A stretch of DNA of 45,636 nucleotides from assembly GCA_963621885.1 (NCBI GenBank), contig CAVFFT010000020.1, positions 1-45,636 of the forward strand, read 5' to 3'. The position numbers were made by a program, and so were the translations under genes. Of the stretch, positions 7,690 through 16,333 are shown piece by piece. Under the pieces are notes generated by a model that was given only the letters and a program-made list of their open reading frames with translations, was not told the origin of the DNA and did not search any database. The DNA is from UMGS1519 sp963621885. GTDB lineage: Bacteria > Actinomycetota > Coriobacteriia > Coriobacteriales > Eggerthellaceae. Positions within the stretch are counted from its first letter, which is position 1. Each line of letters opens with the position of its first letter.

Positions 7690-8868
7690 CTATTCGCCCG
7701 CAAGCACGAGCGCCGGGTCAACCTTTGTGGCATTGCGAACCGGAACAACGCAGGCAAGCCCTGTAACCAATAGCGATACCAGCACCGTCAGCGGCACAAG
7801 CGCCGGCAGGAAGGTGATGGTCGAGTTGAACACATTCGTACTGACAAGCCAGGCGAAGCCGAATCCCAAGAAGGAGCCCACGAGGCCGCCAATGAATCCA
7901 AGGAGAAGGCCTTCGCCCATGAACTCAAGCATGATGCTCTTGTCCGAAGCGCCAAGCGCCTTGCGCAGGCCGATCTCTTGGCGCCGCTCCGTCACGACCG
8001 CCGTCATCGTGGTGGCGACGCAGATCATCGTGAGCGCAAGCGTGATGATGGTCACGAGCAGCACGAGCGCCGAAAGCTTCGAGAGCACCGCGGTCTGCGA
8101 TTGGGTGATGCGCTTCACCAGCTGCGGCGTCACGCCTTCCACATTCTCCTCGATGTCGCTGACGCTCTGCTGGAGCGCATCGTTATCGGCGTTCACGCGC
8201 AGCTCCGTCACGTCGTAAGTCAGCGCGTCAACACCGGTGAGTTGTGCCATATCCTCCTCGGATATGAACATGTACTCTTCTTCTGTGCTGCCGGTATCGA
8301 GAATGCCGGTAACCGTGAATTCCATCTTCGTGGAACCCTCGATGTCGCCACGCAGGTTCTCGCCTTCCGTCACCGCCTTGGCATCAGCGGGAAGATACAC
8401 GAGCGAAATCGTGTCCCCCACCTGAAGCGAGAAGTATTCCGCCTGCTCAAGGCCCACGAGAATCTCGCCGCTTTTAGACGGCAGCGCACCGTCGATCTGC
8501 CAGAAGGGACTCGTGTCGAGCGTCGCCTGCAAATCGCAGCCCGCAATCACAACCGGCGCGTCGTTGACTGTCACCGATTCGTAGGCATACGAGAGAGCGC
8601 TTTCGACATCGCCATCGACCTGGGCCGTGGCATCCGTAATCTCCTGCTGCGTCATGCCCTCAGAATCCGAGCTCGGCACGAGAATCATGTTCGCGCCATA
8701 GGACAGGAACTGCTGGCTCATCTGCCGCGGCATGTCGTAATACACCATCACCAAACCGGCAAGGATGGTCGAGCCGACGATAATCGCAAGCAGCGCGACG
8801 AGCATGCGCGATTTGCGTCGAGCGAGCGACGCGGTAATCATGCGGAAATACATGCTTGAACGTTTCAT
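7690..8868 (-). CDS. ABC permease of the P19-type iron locus (second)
   Basis: FtsX/MacB-type permease of 392 aa with a single N-terminal helix (about 22-45), an outer domain of about 200 residues and three C-terminal helices. The coupling loop VTERRQEIGLRKALGASDKSIMLEF is well conserved. It follows the other permease (8902-10191) by 33 bp and precedes the ATPase, so the three probably form one heteromeric transporter with two different permease subunits. AAGGAGG lies 10 nt before the ATG; a second ATG five codons in is possible. By family this would export or transduce force rather than import, so its place in iron uptake is known only from context. Confidence 0.9.
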   Translation of the reverse strand: MKRSSMYFRMITASLARRKSRMLVALLAIIVGSTILAGLVMVYYDMPRQMSQQFLSYGANMILVPSSDSEGMTQQEITDATAQVDGDVESALSYAYESVTVNDAPVVIAGCDLQATLDTSPFWQIDGALPSKSGEILVGLEQAEYFSLQVGDTISLVYLPADAKAVTEGENLRGDIEGSTKMEFTVTGILDTGSTEEEYMFISEEDMAQLTGVDALTYDVTELRVNADNDALQQSVSDIEENVEGVTPQLVKRITQSQTAVLSKLSALVLLVTIITLALTMICVATTMTAVVTERRQEIGLRKALGASDKSIMLEFMGEGLLLGFIGGLVGSFLGFGFAWLVSTNVFNSTITFLPALVPLTVLVSLLVTGLACVVPVRNATKVDPALVLAGE

Positions 8869-8901
8869 CGCGCATCCACCTCCTTTTCGAGAATAGAAAG
8901 A

Positions 8902-10191
8902 TTAGCGGCCATGGAGCACCTCCGCAGGGTCAAGCCGCAGCACCGTGCGGATAGCCGGAATCGAGCCGGCGAGCGTTACGAGAATAACCAGCGTCACCAC
9001 GAGCGGAATCACCATGGGCGAAAGGTCGATGGCGGAACTGAAGACGGTGTAGCCGATAATCTGCGCGAAGCCATAGCCCACACCGAAGCCTATAGCGCCG
9101 CCGATGATGGCGACCGCGATCATCTCAACCAGCAGAAGCCCCGATATCGCCCGGTCGTGCGCGCCAATGGCTTTCAGCAAGCCAATCTCACGCGAACGTT
9201 CCATGACCGTCGCGGTGATGAGGTTCGAAATGCCCAGCGCCGATCCGATAAGCGCGAGGATGGTGATAAGCACCATGAGCAGCTGCGTCTTATCGAGAAT
9301 CGCGCCTTCCGACTCCGCAACCTGGCGCACCGCCTTCGCGACCGAATCGGGTATTGCCTCCTGAAGCTGGTAGCAAATGGAACTCACATAAGCCGTGCAG
9401 TACCAGGTCTCATACTCGGCAGCCGTCAGCTTGGTCGGGTCTTTCGCCGCTCGCTCCGAAAGCTCGTTGTCGGGCGTGGTAAGCGCGCTCACCTCAATAC
9501 TGGTGACCAGGCCTTTCTTGCCCGTGAGCTTCTGTACCAATGCAAGCGGAGCGAAGACCTCGTTGTCCTCGTCGCCACCGGCATTGTAAACGCCCACAAT
9601 CTCGTATTCGCCCGGACCCTTCGCGCCCTCAAGCTTGATCTTGTCGCCAGTCGTCAGGTTCAGCTTCTGCGCGAGAGTCGTTCCAATCATCACGCGGTTC
9701 TCGTCGCCATCCTGCGATTCGTCGAGCCAGCGGCCGCTATCGAGCGTCCACCACGACCGCATGCTCGCAATGCCCGCATCGAGCTCCTCGCCGGTATCAA
9801 GCGAAAGATGGTGCGTAAACCACGAGCCGACAATAAGAATCTGCTCGCCATCCACCTTGACGTTCGCTTCCAGAAGCGGCGCGAAATCGACGATGTTGTA
9901 GGTCCAGAAAATCGTCTTGACCTTGCTCACGTCTTCTTCATTCAGATAGGACGTCGAAGCGGTCGTCTCGTCTTCGGTCTCGTAGAGATTGCTCACGACC
10001 GACGCGTCCTTCGAAACGACCGTGATGTTCGCTCCGTAGGTCTTCAGCTCCTGGTTCACCTTGTCGCCGACGTCAAACATGACGGCGAGCATGGCCGTCG
10101 CAAGCGACGCGCCGAGGGCGATGGTGAAACCGATCATGAACATCTTGCCCCTCTGGCGAAGGAGCACGCCCTTTACCATTCTCAGAAACAT
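8902..10191 (-). CDS. ABC permease of the P19-type iron locus (first)
   Basis: FtsX/MacB-type permease of 429 aa with an N-terminal helix (about 16-38), an outer domain of about 240 residues, and three C-terminal helices holding VMERSREIGLLKAIGAHDRAISGLLLVE. The outer domain contains TWYCTAYVSSICYQLQEAIP, with two cysteines that could pair. The start codon has AAGGAGG at 7 nt, and the gene begins 15 bp after the DUF2318 gene. It resembles the neighbouring permease in layout but not closely in sequence, which suggests an obligate heterodimer. Annotation as a macrolide exporter would be misleading here because the gene order is that of iron loci. Confidence 0.9.
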   Translation of the reverse strand: MFLRMVKGVLLRQRGKMFMIGFTIALGASLATAMLAVMFDVGDKVNQELKTYGANITVVSKDASVVSNLYETEDETTASTSYLNEEDVSKVKTIFWTYNIVDFAPLLEANVKVDGEQILIVGSWFTHHLSLDTGEELDAGIASMRSWWTLDSGRWLDESQDGDENRVMIGTTLAQKLNLTTGDKIKLEGAKGPGEYEIVGVYNAGGDEDNEVFAPLALVQKLTGKKGLVTSIEVSALTTPDNELSERAAKDPTKLTAAEYETWYCTAYVSSICYQLQEAIPDSVAKAVRQVAESEGAILDKTQLLMVLITILALIGSALGISNLITATVMERSREIGLLKAIGAHDRAISGLLLVEMIAVAIIGGAIGFGVGYGFAQIIGYTVFSSAIDLSPMVIPLVVTLVILVTLAGSIPAIRTVLRLDPAEVLHGR

Positions 10192-10206
10192 AAAGGCACC
10201 TCCTTA

Positions 10207-11643
10207 CTACCAGCTCGAGCCGGGTATCTTTTCATATTCCAGCAGCGATTCAAGCGGAATGTTGATATAGCCATCCTGGATGTTGTAATCGATCACGATC
10301 GGGTTGCATCCGCCCTTGAAACCGATGGTGTTGATGTTCATCACGACGTCGCACTTGTTGCAGACCACCTGGCCGTCACGCTCGTAGTAGCCGGTCGTGC
10401 CGCAGATATCGCAGGCGTCGAGCCCGATGCCGTATGAACTGGAATTGGGCTTCTTGATGACGATGACGCGCACGCCGATGCCGCCCTTGGTGACATAGCC
10501 CGAAGAAGTCGTGTAGCCCTCGGTCGTGGTGTAGGTGAATCGATGGAGATGGCCATCGCTCACCTGGTCAAGCGAGATGTGCATGCCCTCGTCGTCGATC
10601 TCGCATTCCTCCGACGCGACGATGGTCGGACCGGCCGTCGCAATGTCCTTCACCACGGTGATCATGCCAAACGAGAACACGAGGCAGATCATCAGGCAGA
10701 TTGACCAACGGCGGCGGTTGCGCCAGCGCGCCTTGTTGCGGCGATGTTCAGCCGGATTCGAATACGGCTCGTTATCGCGCAGACTCAAGCCGATGACGAA
10801 GGCCGCAAGCACGATCGCGATAACCATGATTGCAAGCGTGAAAAGCGCCGAATTATTCGAGACCCAGGTACTGGCCGGGAACAGGAAATCGTAGAGCACC
10901 GTGCCCTTCGTGACGATGCGGCGCGCGATGAGAATCTGCGACAGGGTCATCGATTGCACGACGCAGATGACCGCAAGAATCACCACGGTGGCGATGCCGA
11001 TACGTCGGCCCTCAAGCGCCTGAAACGCCTTGTGGGTCGCGATGAAGGTGACGATAACCACCGCGATGCCCATGAGCCAGCCGCTGATGCGCGTCGCAAA
11101 GGCGCTCGAGATGATCTCTTCGGTGCTGAGGCCGAAATTCGCCGGGTAGTTGATGACGTCCGGCACCGTGTAGAACAGGCGCAGGAACACGAGGCCGGCA
11201 AGTGCAAAGAGCACGCAGAGACGCAGCGTCCGTGCCGTGTTGCCCTTTCCAGCGGCGGCAGATTTGCCCGTGCCAGCCTCCCCGGCAGCGTCAGCCGAAG
11301 CGTCCGCGTCGGCCAGTTCGCCCAACCCGCCCGCAGCGGTGTTTCCGCCCACACCGCTTCGCTTCTCCATGGCGTTGGCCACAACAAGGCAGACCAGCAT
11401 GATGACGAAGAGGATCAGGCACAGGATGAAGATGACGCGGTTCCAATCGCCCGTCGCGATTAGCGAGGTGTACTGCTTGAAGTACGCCATGATTACCGAG
11501 GCAACGAAGGCCGCGATTGCCGCGATGACGATAACGCGCTTGCCAAAGCCTTCCCAGCGTGAGCGTGCGTATGCGTACACCACGCCGCAAAGCAGGGCGG
11601 TCACCGTCAAATCCTCGATTACGTTGATGAGATAGGTTTCCAT
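10207..11643 (-). CDS. DUF2318 polytopic membrane protein with paired CxxC
   Basis: A 478-aa protein with about nine membrane helices and a C-terminal outer domain (about residues 355-478). That domain carries ACDICGTTGYYERDG, VVCNKCDVVMN and KGGCNP: two CxxC pairs and one more Cys, the DUF2318 hallmark and equivalent to Cj1660 in Campylobacter. The cysteines could bind iron or cycle as thiols. An Ala/Gly-rich insert after the third helix looks like a flexible loop. I chose the ATG at 11643, with AAGGA 5 nt upstream, rather than an upstream in-frame start at 11679. It lies 163 bp behind P19 across two hairpins. It probably mediates electron or metal transfer for the locus; this is inference. 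Confidence 0.88.
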   Translation of the reverse strand: METYLINVIEDLTVTALLCGVVYAYARSRWEGFGKRVIVIAAIAAFVASVIMAYFKQYTSLIATGDWNRVIFILCLILFVIMLVCLVVANAMEKRSGVGGNTAAGGLGELADADASADAAGEAGTGKSAAAGKGNTARTLRLCVLFALAGLVFLRLFYTVPDVINYPANFGLSTEEIISSAFATRISGWLMGIAVVIVTFIATHKAFQALEGRRIGIATVVILAVICVVQSMTLSQILIARRIVTKGTVLYDFLFPASTWVSNNSALFTLAIMVIAIVLAAFVIGLSLRDNEPYSNPAEHRRNKARWRNRRRWSICLMICLVFSFGMITVVKDIATAGPTIVASEECEIDDEGMHISLDQVSDGHLHRFTYTTTEGYTTSSGYVTKGGIGVRVIVIKKPNSSSYGIGLDACDICGTTGYYERDGQVVCNKCDVVMNINTIGFKGGCNPIVIDYNIQDGYINIPLESLLEYEKIPGSSW

Positions 11644-11680
11644 CGCAATCCTTACACATCCGTCGTTTTTACGGCACAAA

Positions 11681-11755
11681 TGCCCGCAAGCACAAATCGT
11701 GTTTGCAGGCAGCTATCCCGTGTATGCCTGGGTGCGCCCGCTTGCGCGGACGCAC
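11681..11755 (-). other. Two tandem hairpins between P19 and DUF2318
   Basis: Two inverted repeats sit in the 163-bp spacer. At 11732-11741/11746-11755 there is a 10-bp stem with a 4-nt loop, and at 11681-11693/11699-11711 a 13-bp stem. On the - (transcribed) strand the first is fully paired with one G-U, and the second has one G-U and one mismatch. No T-run follows either stem. They may stabilise or process the FTR1-P19 transcript, or cause partial termination. Confidence 0.55.
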
Positions 11756-11806
11756 TTTCAGGCGTGCTGCGAAAAATCCAAAACACTTTCCGCTATTGCC
11801 GAGCGA

Positions 11807-12493
11807 CTAGTACTCCAGCGGCACGTAGTCCCAGGTGCTGGTGACGGTGAGCGGCCACTTCGCGGAGCTGTCGGGCAGGTCGTCGAAGCTCGAAGCGCCA
11901 GGGCCGGTCTCCGCATCGGTGTGCAGGAGGTAGTTGTTGTCGGCCGGGCTGGTCATCGTGATCTCGAGCGTGTAGGTGCCGGCATCGGGGAGAGCGATGT
12001 TGGCGCCATAGTGCGGACCGTCAGATGCGTTCATCTCCATGAAGGTACCCTCAGCAGCGGTCTTGCCATCAGCGTCGGTGATCTTGTAGGACACCGTCAT
12101 GTACGGCACCCACTCGCCAACGCCAAAGCCGAAGTCGTTCTCGAGAGCGTGGATGTCAGCCTCAAGGTGAAGGTCCTTACCCTCGATGGTCGAGCCATCG
12201 GTCATCGGGACGGGCTGGAAGTACACGGCAGACACGTTCAGCCAGCCGCCAACTTCCTCATCCTGGAAGATCGGGGTCTCTTCGAAGCCGGAGCCAACCT
12301 CAGGAGAGGCAGACTCGGAGTCGGACGCCTCCTCAGCCGCTGCGCTGCTCGACTCGGCAGCCGCGGTGCTGGACTCTGCGCTGCTCGAGCTCGAGCTGCT
12401 GCTACCGCATGCGGTCAGACCCAGGCACGCCACCATGGCAATCGCGGCAAGAAGCGCGACGAGCGGCGCGGAGAACTTTTTGGTTTGTTCCAT
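11807..12493 (-). CDS. P19-family periplasmic-type iron-binding lipoprotein
   Basis: A 228-aa lipoprotein with lipobox LTAC (Cys29), a Ser/Ala/Glu linker (about 30-67) and a P19 beta-sandwich domain. Diagnostic segments are VYFQPVPM, DLHLEADIHALE, FGVGEWVPYMTVSYKI, FMEMNASDGPHYGANI and LLHTD. These match the P19 family (Campylobacter P19, E. coli FetP), whose Met and His residues bind copper and iron. The motifs point to His in HLEADIH and PHYG and Met in PVPM as likely ligands. A run of eight serines after Cys29 keeps the domain clear of the membrane. It lies between FTR1 and DUF2318 with a strong AAGGAA-type ribosome site. It should bind iron outside the cell and pass it to FTR1. Confidence 0.95.
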   Translation of the reverse strand: MEQTKKFSAPLVALLAAIAMVACLGLTACGSSSSSSSSAESSTAAAESSSAAAEEASDSESASPEVGSGFEETPIFQDEEVGGWLNVSAVYFQPVPMTDGSTIEGKDLHLEADIHALENDFGFGVGEWVPYMTVSYKITDADGKTAAEGTFMEMNASDGPHYGANIALPDAGTYTLEITMTSPADNNYLLHTDAETGPGASSFDDLPDSSAKWPLTVTSTWDYVPLEY

Positions 12494-12539
12494 TGTTCCT
12501 TCCCTTTCCTTTCGTCTGTTTAGACTCTATTGGTTGTCA

Positions 12540-12620
12540 GTGGGCCCTTCCCACCGTTGAACCCTTTGTTATCGGCCGGGTGACGGCCATTTCAAATTGC
12601 CAGTCGCAAGGCGTGCGACT
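12540..12620 (-). other. Hairpins between FTR1 and P19
   Basis: Three short inverted repeats lie in the 136-bp spacer: AGTCGCA/TGCGACT (12602-12608 with 12614-12620, 10 bp past the FTR1 stop), GGCCG/CGGCC (12574-12588) and GTGGG/CCCAC (12540-12554). None has a T-run on the - strand, so they are more likely mRNA-stability or processing elements than terminators. Confidence 0.4.
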
Positions 12621-12629
12621 TTCCCGTGG

Positions 12630-14135
12630 CTACGCCTTTGTCGACGTTGCCTCTTCCGCTTCCGCCGGAGTTGCCTCAGAGGCATCAGCGGCCGCTTCGG
12701 GAGCATCGGCCGTCGCGACGGTCTCCTTGGCATCCTCGGCGACAGCCTTGGTCGCGCGAGCAGCTTCGAGAGCCTCGACGTTCTGCTTCGTCGGATCGAT
12801 CTTCTCTTCGCCGTTCTCCTTCGTCTTGCTTTCAAGGTAGAAGTGGCGGATGTAGATGAACGCGGTCACGGCGAGCAGGAGAATCTGCGGGATGATGGTC
12901 TCAAGCCAGGGGTTGATGCCGAACAGCGTCAGGATGTCATTGCCATTCGGAATCCAGGCGATGTGGGTGCCGACAAGGACGTTGCCTTCGATGAGCTCGT
13001 TCAAGCCGGAGCCGAGGAAGCTCACGCACATCACGAACATGATTGCGGACATCACCATGAAGAACGGCGTGAGCGGGAGCTTGACGCTGAAGACACGCAT
13101 GATGATGAAGATGATTGCCAGAGCCACGAAGCCTGCGATGATGCCGGCCCACACATAGATCGGGTCGGTCGTCGTCACGAGCGGGTACAGGAACAGCACG
13201 ACCTCGCCGCCTTCGCGGAAGACCGCAAGCCATGCGGTGAACGCGAGAGCGAAGGTGCCGCCCGCCGCCGCGGCACCCGCCGCAACGGTCTTCTTGATAT
13301 AGGCGTTCCACGCTTCGGTCGACGTCTTGGAAAGCATCCAGTTGGATACCCAGAACAGCATGACCACGGCGACCAGTGCGGTGCAGCCTTCGATGATCTC
13401 CTGCTCTTCGGAGCCATCGCCCAGGCCGATGCTGTACAGGAAGAACGCGAGAACGCCACTGCACACGACGCCAAGCACGGCACCGACATACACCTGCCTC
13501 AGGCTCTTCCTCTGGCCGGCTTTCACGAGGTAGGCGATGATGCCGCCCAGAACGAGCATGGCTTCAATACCCTCACGCAAAAGGATGCCAAATGCGCCGG
13601 CGAAGGAGCCCGCCTGTGAAAGGTCCATGCCGGTATCGGAAGCTTCCTCCTCCACACCATCAAGCTTGTTCGCATCGGTATGAATCGCGTCGCGCAAGGT
13701 TTCGGTCGCCTCGTTGAATTCCTCAACGGTGCCACCGTGCTTGCAGATCGACTTACAGAGGCTGAACATGTTTTCGACCTCGGTCTTGCGGCTGCCCGCG
13801 ATGTAGCTCATCGCGTTGCGCTCAAAACCGGTGATTTCGTAGTAGCCGTAGTAGGCCTGGTTGATTGCCGTCCAAGCGGCATCCATGTCGCCATTCTGGA
13901 ATTCCGTTTCGGCGGCGTCGAAGAGGATGTCCATGGCGTCAGACACGACGTTCCACGTGATCTGCGTATCCGCCGGCAGCGTCTTCTCGTATTCCGTCCA
14001 CTTCGGAACGTATTCAACACCCGCCGCAAGCGCAGGCGAGGTCCCCACCAGCATCATCAGGGCCAGCAAAACAGCCGCGATCTTCTGGAACGGGACGTTG
14101 AATGCGCGTTTTATGCTCAATTCGCTTCCATTCAT
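12630..14135 (-). CDS. FTR1-family high-affinity iron permease
   Basis: Membrane protein of 501 aa. A signal peptide (about 1-38) and an N-terminal outer domain (about 40-180) precede seven membrane helices. Both RExxE iron motifs are present: REGIE (187-191) and REGGE (307-311). The C-terminal tail from about 450 is a charged Ala/Glu/Thr-rich run of unknown role. The long N-terminal domain is that of the bacterial FTR1/EfeU group rather than yeast Ftr1. I chose the ATG at 14135, with GAGGAG 11 nt upstream, over an in-frame start at 14165 that lacks a ribosome site. It is the first gene of the ten-gene run; a DtxR/IdeR-like site lies 45-62 bp upstream. Confidence 0.96.
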   Translation of the reverse strand: MNGSELSIKRAFNVPFQKIAAVLLALMMLVGTSPALAAGVEYVPKWTEYEKTLPADTQITWNVVSDAMDILFDAAETEFQNGDMDAAWTAINQAYYGYYEITGFERNAMSYIAGSRKTEVENMFSLCKSICKHGGTVEEFNEATETLRDAIHTDANKLDGVEEEASDTGMDLSQAGSFAGAFGILLREGIEAMLVLGGIIAYLVKAGQRKSLRQVYVGAVLGVVCSGVLAFFLYSIGLGDGSEEQEIIEGCTALVAVVMLFWVSNWMLSKTSTEAWNAYIKKTVAAGAAAAGGTFALAFTAWLAVFREGGEVVLFLYPLVTTTDPIYVWAGIIAGFVALAIIFIIMRVFSVKLPLTPFFMVMSAIMFVMCVSFLGSGLNELIEGNVLVGTHIAWIPNGNDILTLFGINPWLETIIPQILLLAVTAFIYIRHFYLESKTKENGEEKIDPTKQNVEALEAARATKAVAEDAKETVATADAPEAAADASEATPAEAEEATSTKA

Positions 14136-14593
14136 ATGCGATATAACTCCTCGCGTTTCCGACATTTCCGAATCAGGGATTAGTTCACCCTACCTAACTC
14201 GGCGCTAGTGTAGCATAGCGGTCTCAGAAAAGTTTGGTAGTCCTTATTTTTTTGTGCGAACGAAATAAACAAGTCAATTCTTTCAGAAAGTTTCAAGAAA
14301 GAAGGAATCAGCCCGATAGCTGCGGATTTACTCCTTGCCAGCTCAGCGGGCGCGCCTGAGGTATTAAATGAGGGCGCAAAAATCGGTGAGGAAACGCTAT
14401 TTCAACTTCCCCGTAAACGGCATTATCGCCGGGCGTGCGGGGGTCGTTTGCGCGAATGAAGGCTCAAGGCGCAGAAGGCGCGCCAAACTCACCGGCGTAA
14501 AGCAACCCTAACTATATATGAATGCGTAGTCCTCTAAGGCAACCGCAGAAGCAAGCGCGTTCCGCCGTCGTTCAAGCGTCGGCCTGATTCCTG
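14136..14593. other. Regulatory gap upstream of the iron locus
   Basis: This 458-bp stretch has no supportable gene. Its left part holds the leader and candidate promoter and operator of the iron locus. The middle (about 14225-14300) is AT-rich, unlike its surroundings, as expected for a promoter region. The right part is the downstream side of the beta-helical membrane protein gene; I find no clear terminator there. Confidence 0.5.
14180..14197 (-). promoter_or_regulatory. Candidate DtxR/IdeR-like iron box before FTR1
   Basis: On the - strand the sequence reads TTAGGTAGGGTGAACTAA, an imperfect dyad (TTAG.T and A.CTAA ends). Against the IdeR consensus TTAGGTTAGGCTAACCTAA it matches 15 of 18 positions if one T is deleted. 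It sits 45-62 bp before the FTR1 start. A -10-like TACACT (complement of 14207-14212) lies just upstream with only a weak -35. Iron-dependent repression is plausible, but the deletion alters half-site spacing. Confidence 0.35.
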
Positions 14594-16219
14594 CTACTCT
14601 TCTCGCTTCGCAGCGGTCGGCAGAATGCCGCTCGCCTTCCCGCGCGGCGCATCCTCGTCGGCCTGGCGCTCGTAGAATGCGGCGTCATGCTCGTTGTCAT
14701 GGCCGAACATCACGATGTTGATCATGTAACCCACAAAGTAGATGAGCGACACCACAATCAGGACGGCATTCAGATACGGCACGAACAGCAAGGCGCCACC
14801 CACGCCCGCGCCGATGACAACGCAGAATGACGGACGCAAGCGCTTGCCCAACAACATGAGTGCAACCGAAGACCCCGTGAACGGCACGCAGCAGATGAGC
14901 GTGACGACAAGCAAAAGGGCGACGATAATCGACAAGGGTATCGTGAATACGAGAACGGGACCGATCAAGGTGATGACCACCATGAACAGCAGCACGATGA
15001 CACCGAGCACCAGTATCGCGAAGGGATAGCGCCGCACGAGACGGTTCGCCTCTTCTATCTTGTTGCCAAACACCCACAGACCGGCAAGACCCAGAAGCGC
15101 GAAGGCAACCACAACAAAGAGGATGCTGCCCACCTGGAAATAAGGCGCGATGGCGGAACGGATCTGCGCTATCTGGTCGATGGCATTCGGGTCGTCCAGG
15201 CTCGTATTCAGATGCGAAATCTGCGCCTGCGCGGGAATCTCGAGGGTTTCAAGACTCTGTCCCGAACGGATGTCGAGCAGACCGCTGATGCGCGCATGCG
15301 GACCAATGACGATCTCCTGCGCCGACAGGGACACATCGCCATCAACAACGCCATCAAAGTAGATCGACTGGCCATAGGCGACGAAGCGCTTTGCCGATCC
15401 GGAAAAGCTGATGGTGCTTGCACCGCAATAGTAGGAGTTCGCCGCGCTCGTATCGTCTATCGAAATGTCAATGCCAATCGCATCAACGTCGCCACCGATA
15501 ACCGTGTCGGACAGCGTAATCGACTGTCCGAAGACGCGGACGTCACCCAGGATCTGCGAGTGCTTGAAGTTGAGATGCACACCCGAGCTGAGAACATCGT
15601 CGTCGATGCGGCTGCTCGAAAGCTCGAGCGAGTTGCCCGCCCAGTACAGGTCGTTCGAAATGCCGACCGAATCAAGCGTGCCGGTAATCGTGAAGACCGA
15701 TCCGCCCGAATCGATGGAAAGGTCTTCAGGAAGCGAAAGCCGCGCATTCGAGGAAATGACCTCGCGCGACAGGGCGCTTTCAACCAGCGTGCGCGTCTTC
15801 TGGTCTTCCGTGGAGACCACCGTCATCGAGCCCGACTGAGAAGATGCCCCAGCAGACGTCGACCCGCTCCCGGTGGAAGTGTTTGAACCGGAAGCGGCAG
15901 CGCTCGAGGACGCGCTCGTGGAAACGCCATTCGCCCCACCGGCGGAAGACGAAGATGAGCCGCCATTCGCATTGCCAGCTGAATCGTCCTCTTCCCCTTC
16001 AGCCTCATCGGTCGATGCGGCGCCTGACACGCTCGAAGATGCGCCGGCAGAAGCCGCGCTGCTTGTAGAAACGCTTGAATACGCGGAGCTGGAAGCGGAC
16101 GAATCATTCTGTCCGCCCACGCCAAAGGCGCTGAAAGCGAAGAAAGCAAGGCAGACAGCAACTATGAGCGCCGCCCGAAGGGCAAAGGTCGTCCGGTTAC
16201 TGCCTGCCAATTTTGCCAA
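14594..16219 (-). CDS. Membrane protein with Ser-rich stalk and bactofilin-like beta-helix
   Basis: A 541-aa protein. It has an N-terminal helix (about 10-33) that may be a signal or anchor, and a Ser/Ala/Gly-rich stalk (about 38-135). A repetitive domain (about 145-345) follows, in which short beta strands alternate, for example GDVRVFGQSITLSDTVIGGDVDAIG and GDVSLSAQEIVIGPHARISG. Four membrane helices (about 360-505) and a charged tail complete it. The repeat pattern is that of polymer-forming cytoskeletal (bactofilin/DUF583) proteins, but here it lies outside or between membrane segments. The start is a TTG with GAGAGG 8 nt upstream. It is separated by 114 bp from birA. It may be an envelope scaffold; no function is proven. 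Confidence 0.72.
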   Translation of the reverse strand: MAKLAGSNRTTFALRAALIVAVCLAFFAFSAFGVGGQNDSSASSSAYSSVSTSSAASAGASSSVSGAASTDEAEGEEDDSAGNANGGSSSSSAGGANGVSTSASSSAAASGSNTSTGSGSTSAGASSQSGSMTVVSTEDQKTRTLVESALSREVISSNARLSLPEDLSIDSGGSVFTITGTLDSVGISNDLYWAGNSLELSSSRIDDDVLSSGVHLNFKHSQILGDVRVFGQSITLSDTVIGGDVDAIGIDISIDDTSAANSYYCGASTISFSGSAKRFVAYGQSIYFDGVVDGDVSLSAQEIVIGPHARISGLLDIRSGQSLETLEIPAQAQISHLNTSLDDPNAIDQIAQIRSAIAPYFQVGSILFVVVAFALLGLAGLWVFGNKIEEANRLVRRYPFAILVLGVIVLLFMVVITLIGPVLVFTIPLSIIVALLLVVTLICCVPFTGSSVALMLLGKRLRPSFCVVIGAGVGGALLFVPYLNAVLIVVSLIYFVGYMINIVMFGHDNEHDAAFYERQADEDAPRGKASGILPTAAKREE

Positions 16220-16333
16220 AATCTATCCTCTCGTCATGAAGACGAACTCAAATTCTCATTGATGATACCAGCTGTTCACGCCTTCCCGCATCTCTGTCTG
16301 GCGCCACAGCGCCTCTTCACGCGGAAAACCCTC

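Noticed and set aside
4576..10191. Macrolide (MacB) efflux pumps
   Set aside because: Family resemblance only; gene order with FTR1, P19 and DUF2318 points to iron-related work.
8911..10437. 508-codon + strand frame opposite the first ABC permease
   Set aside because: Shadow of a permease with clear FtsX/MacB features; no ribosome site or domain.
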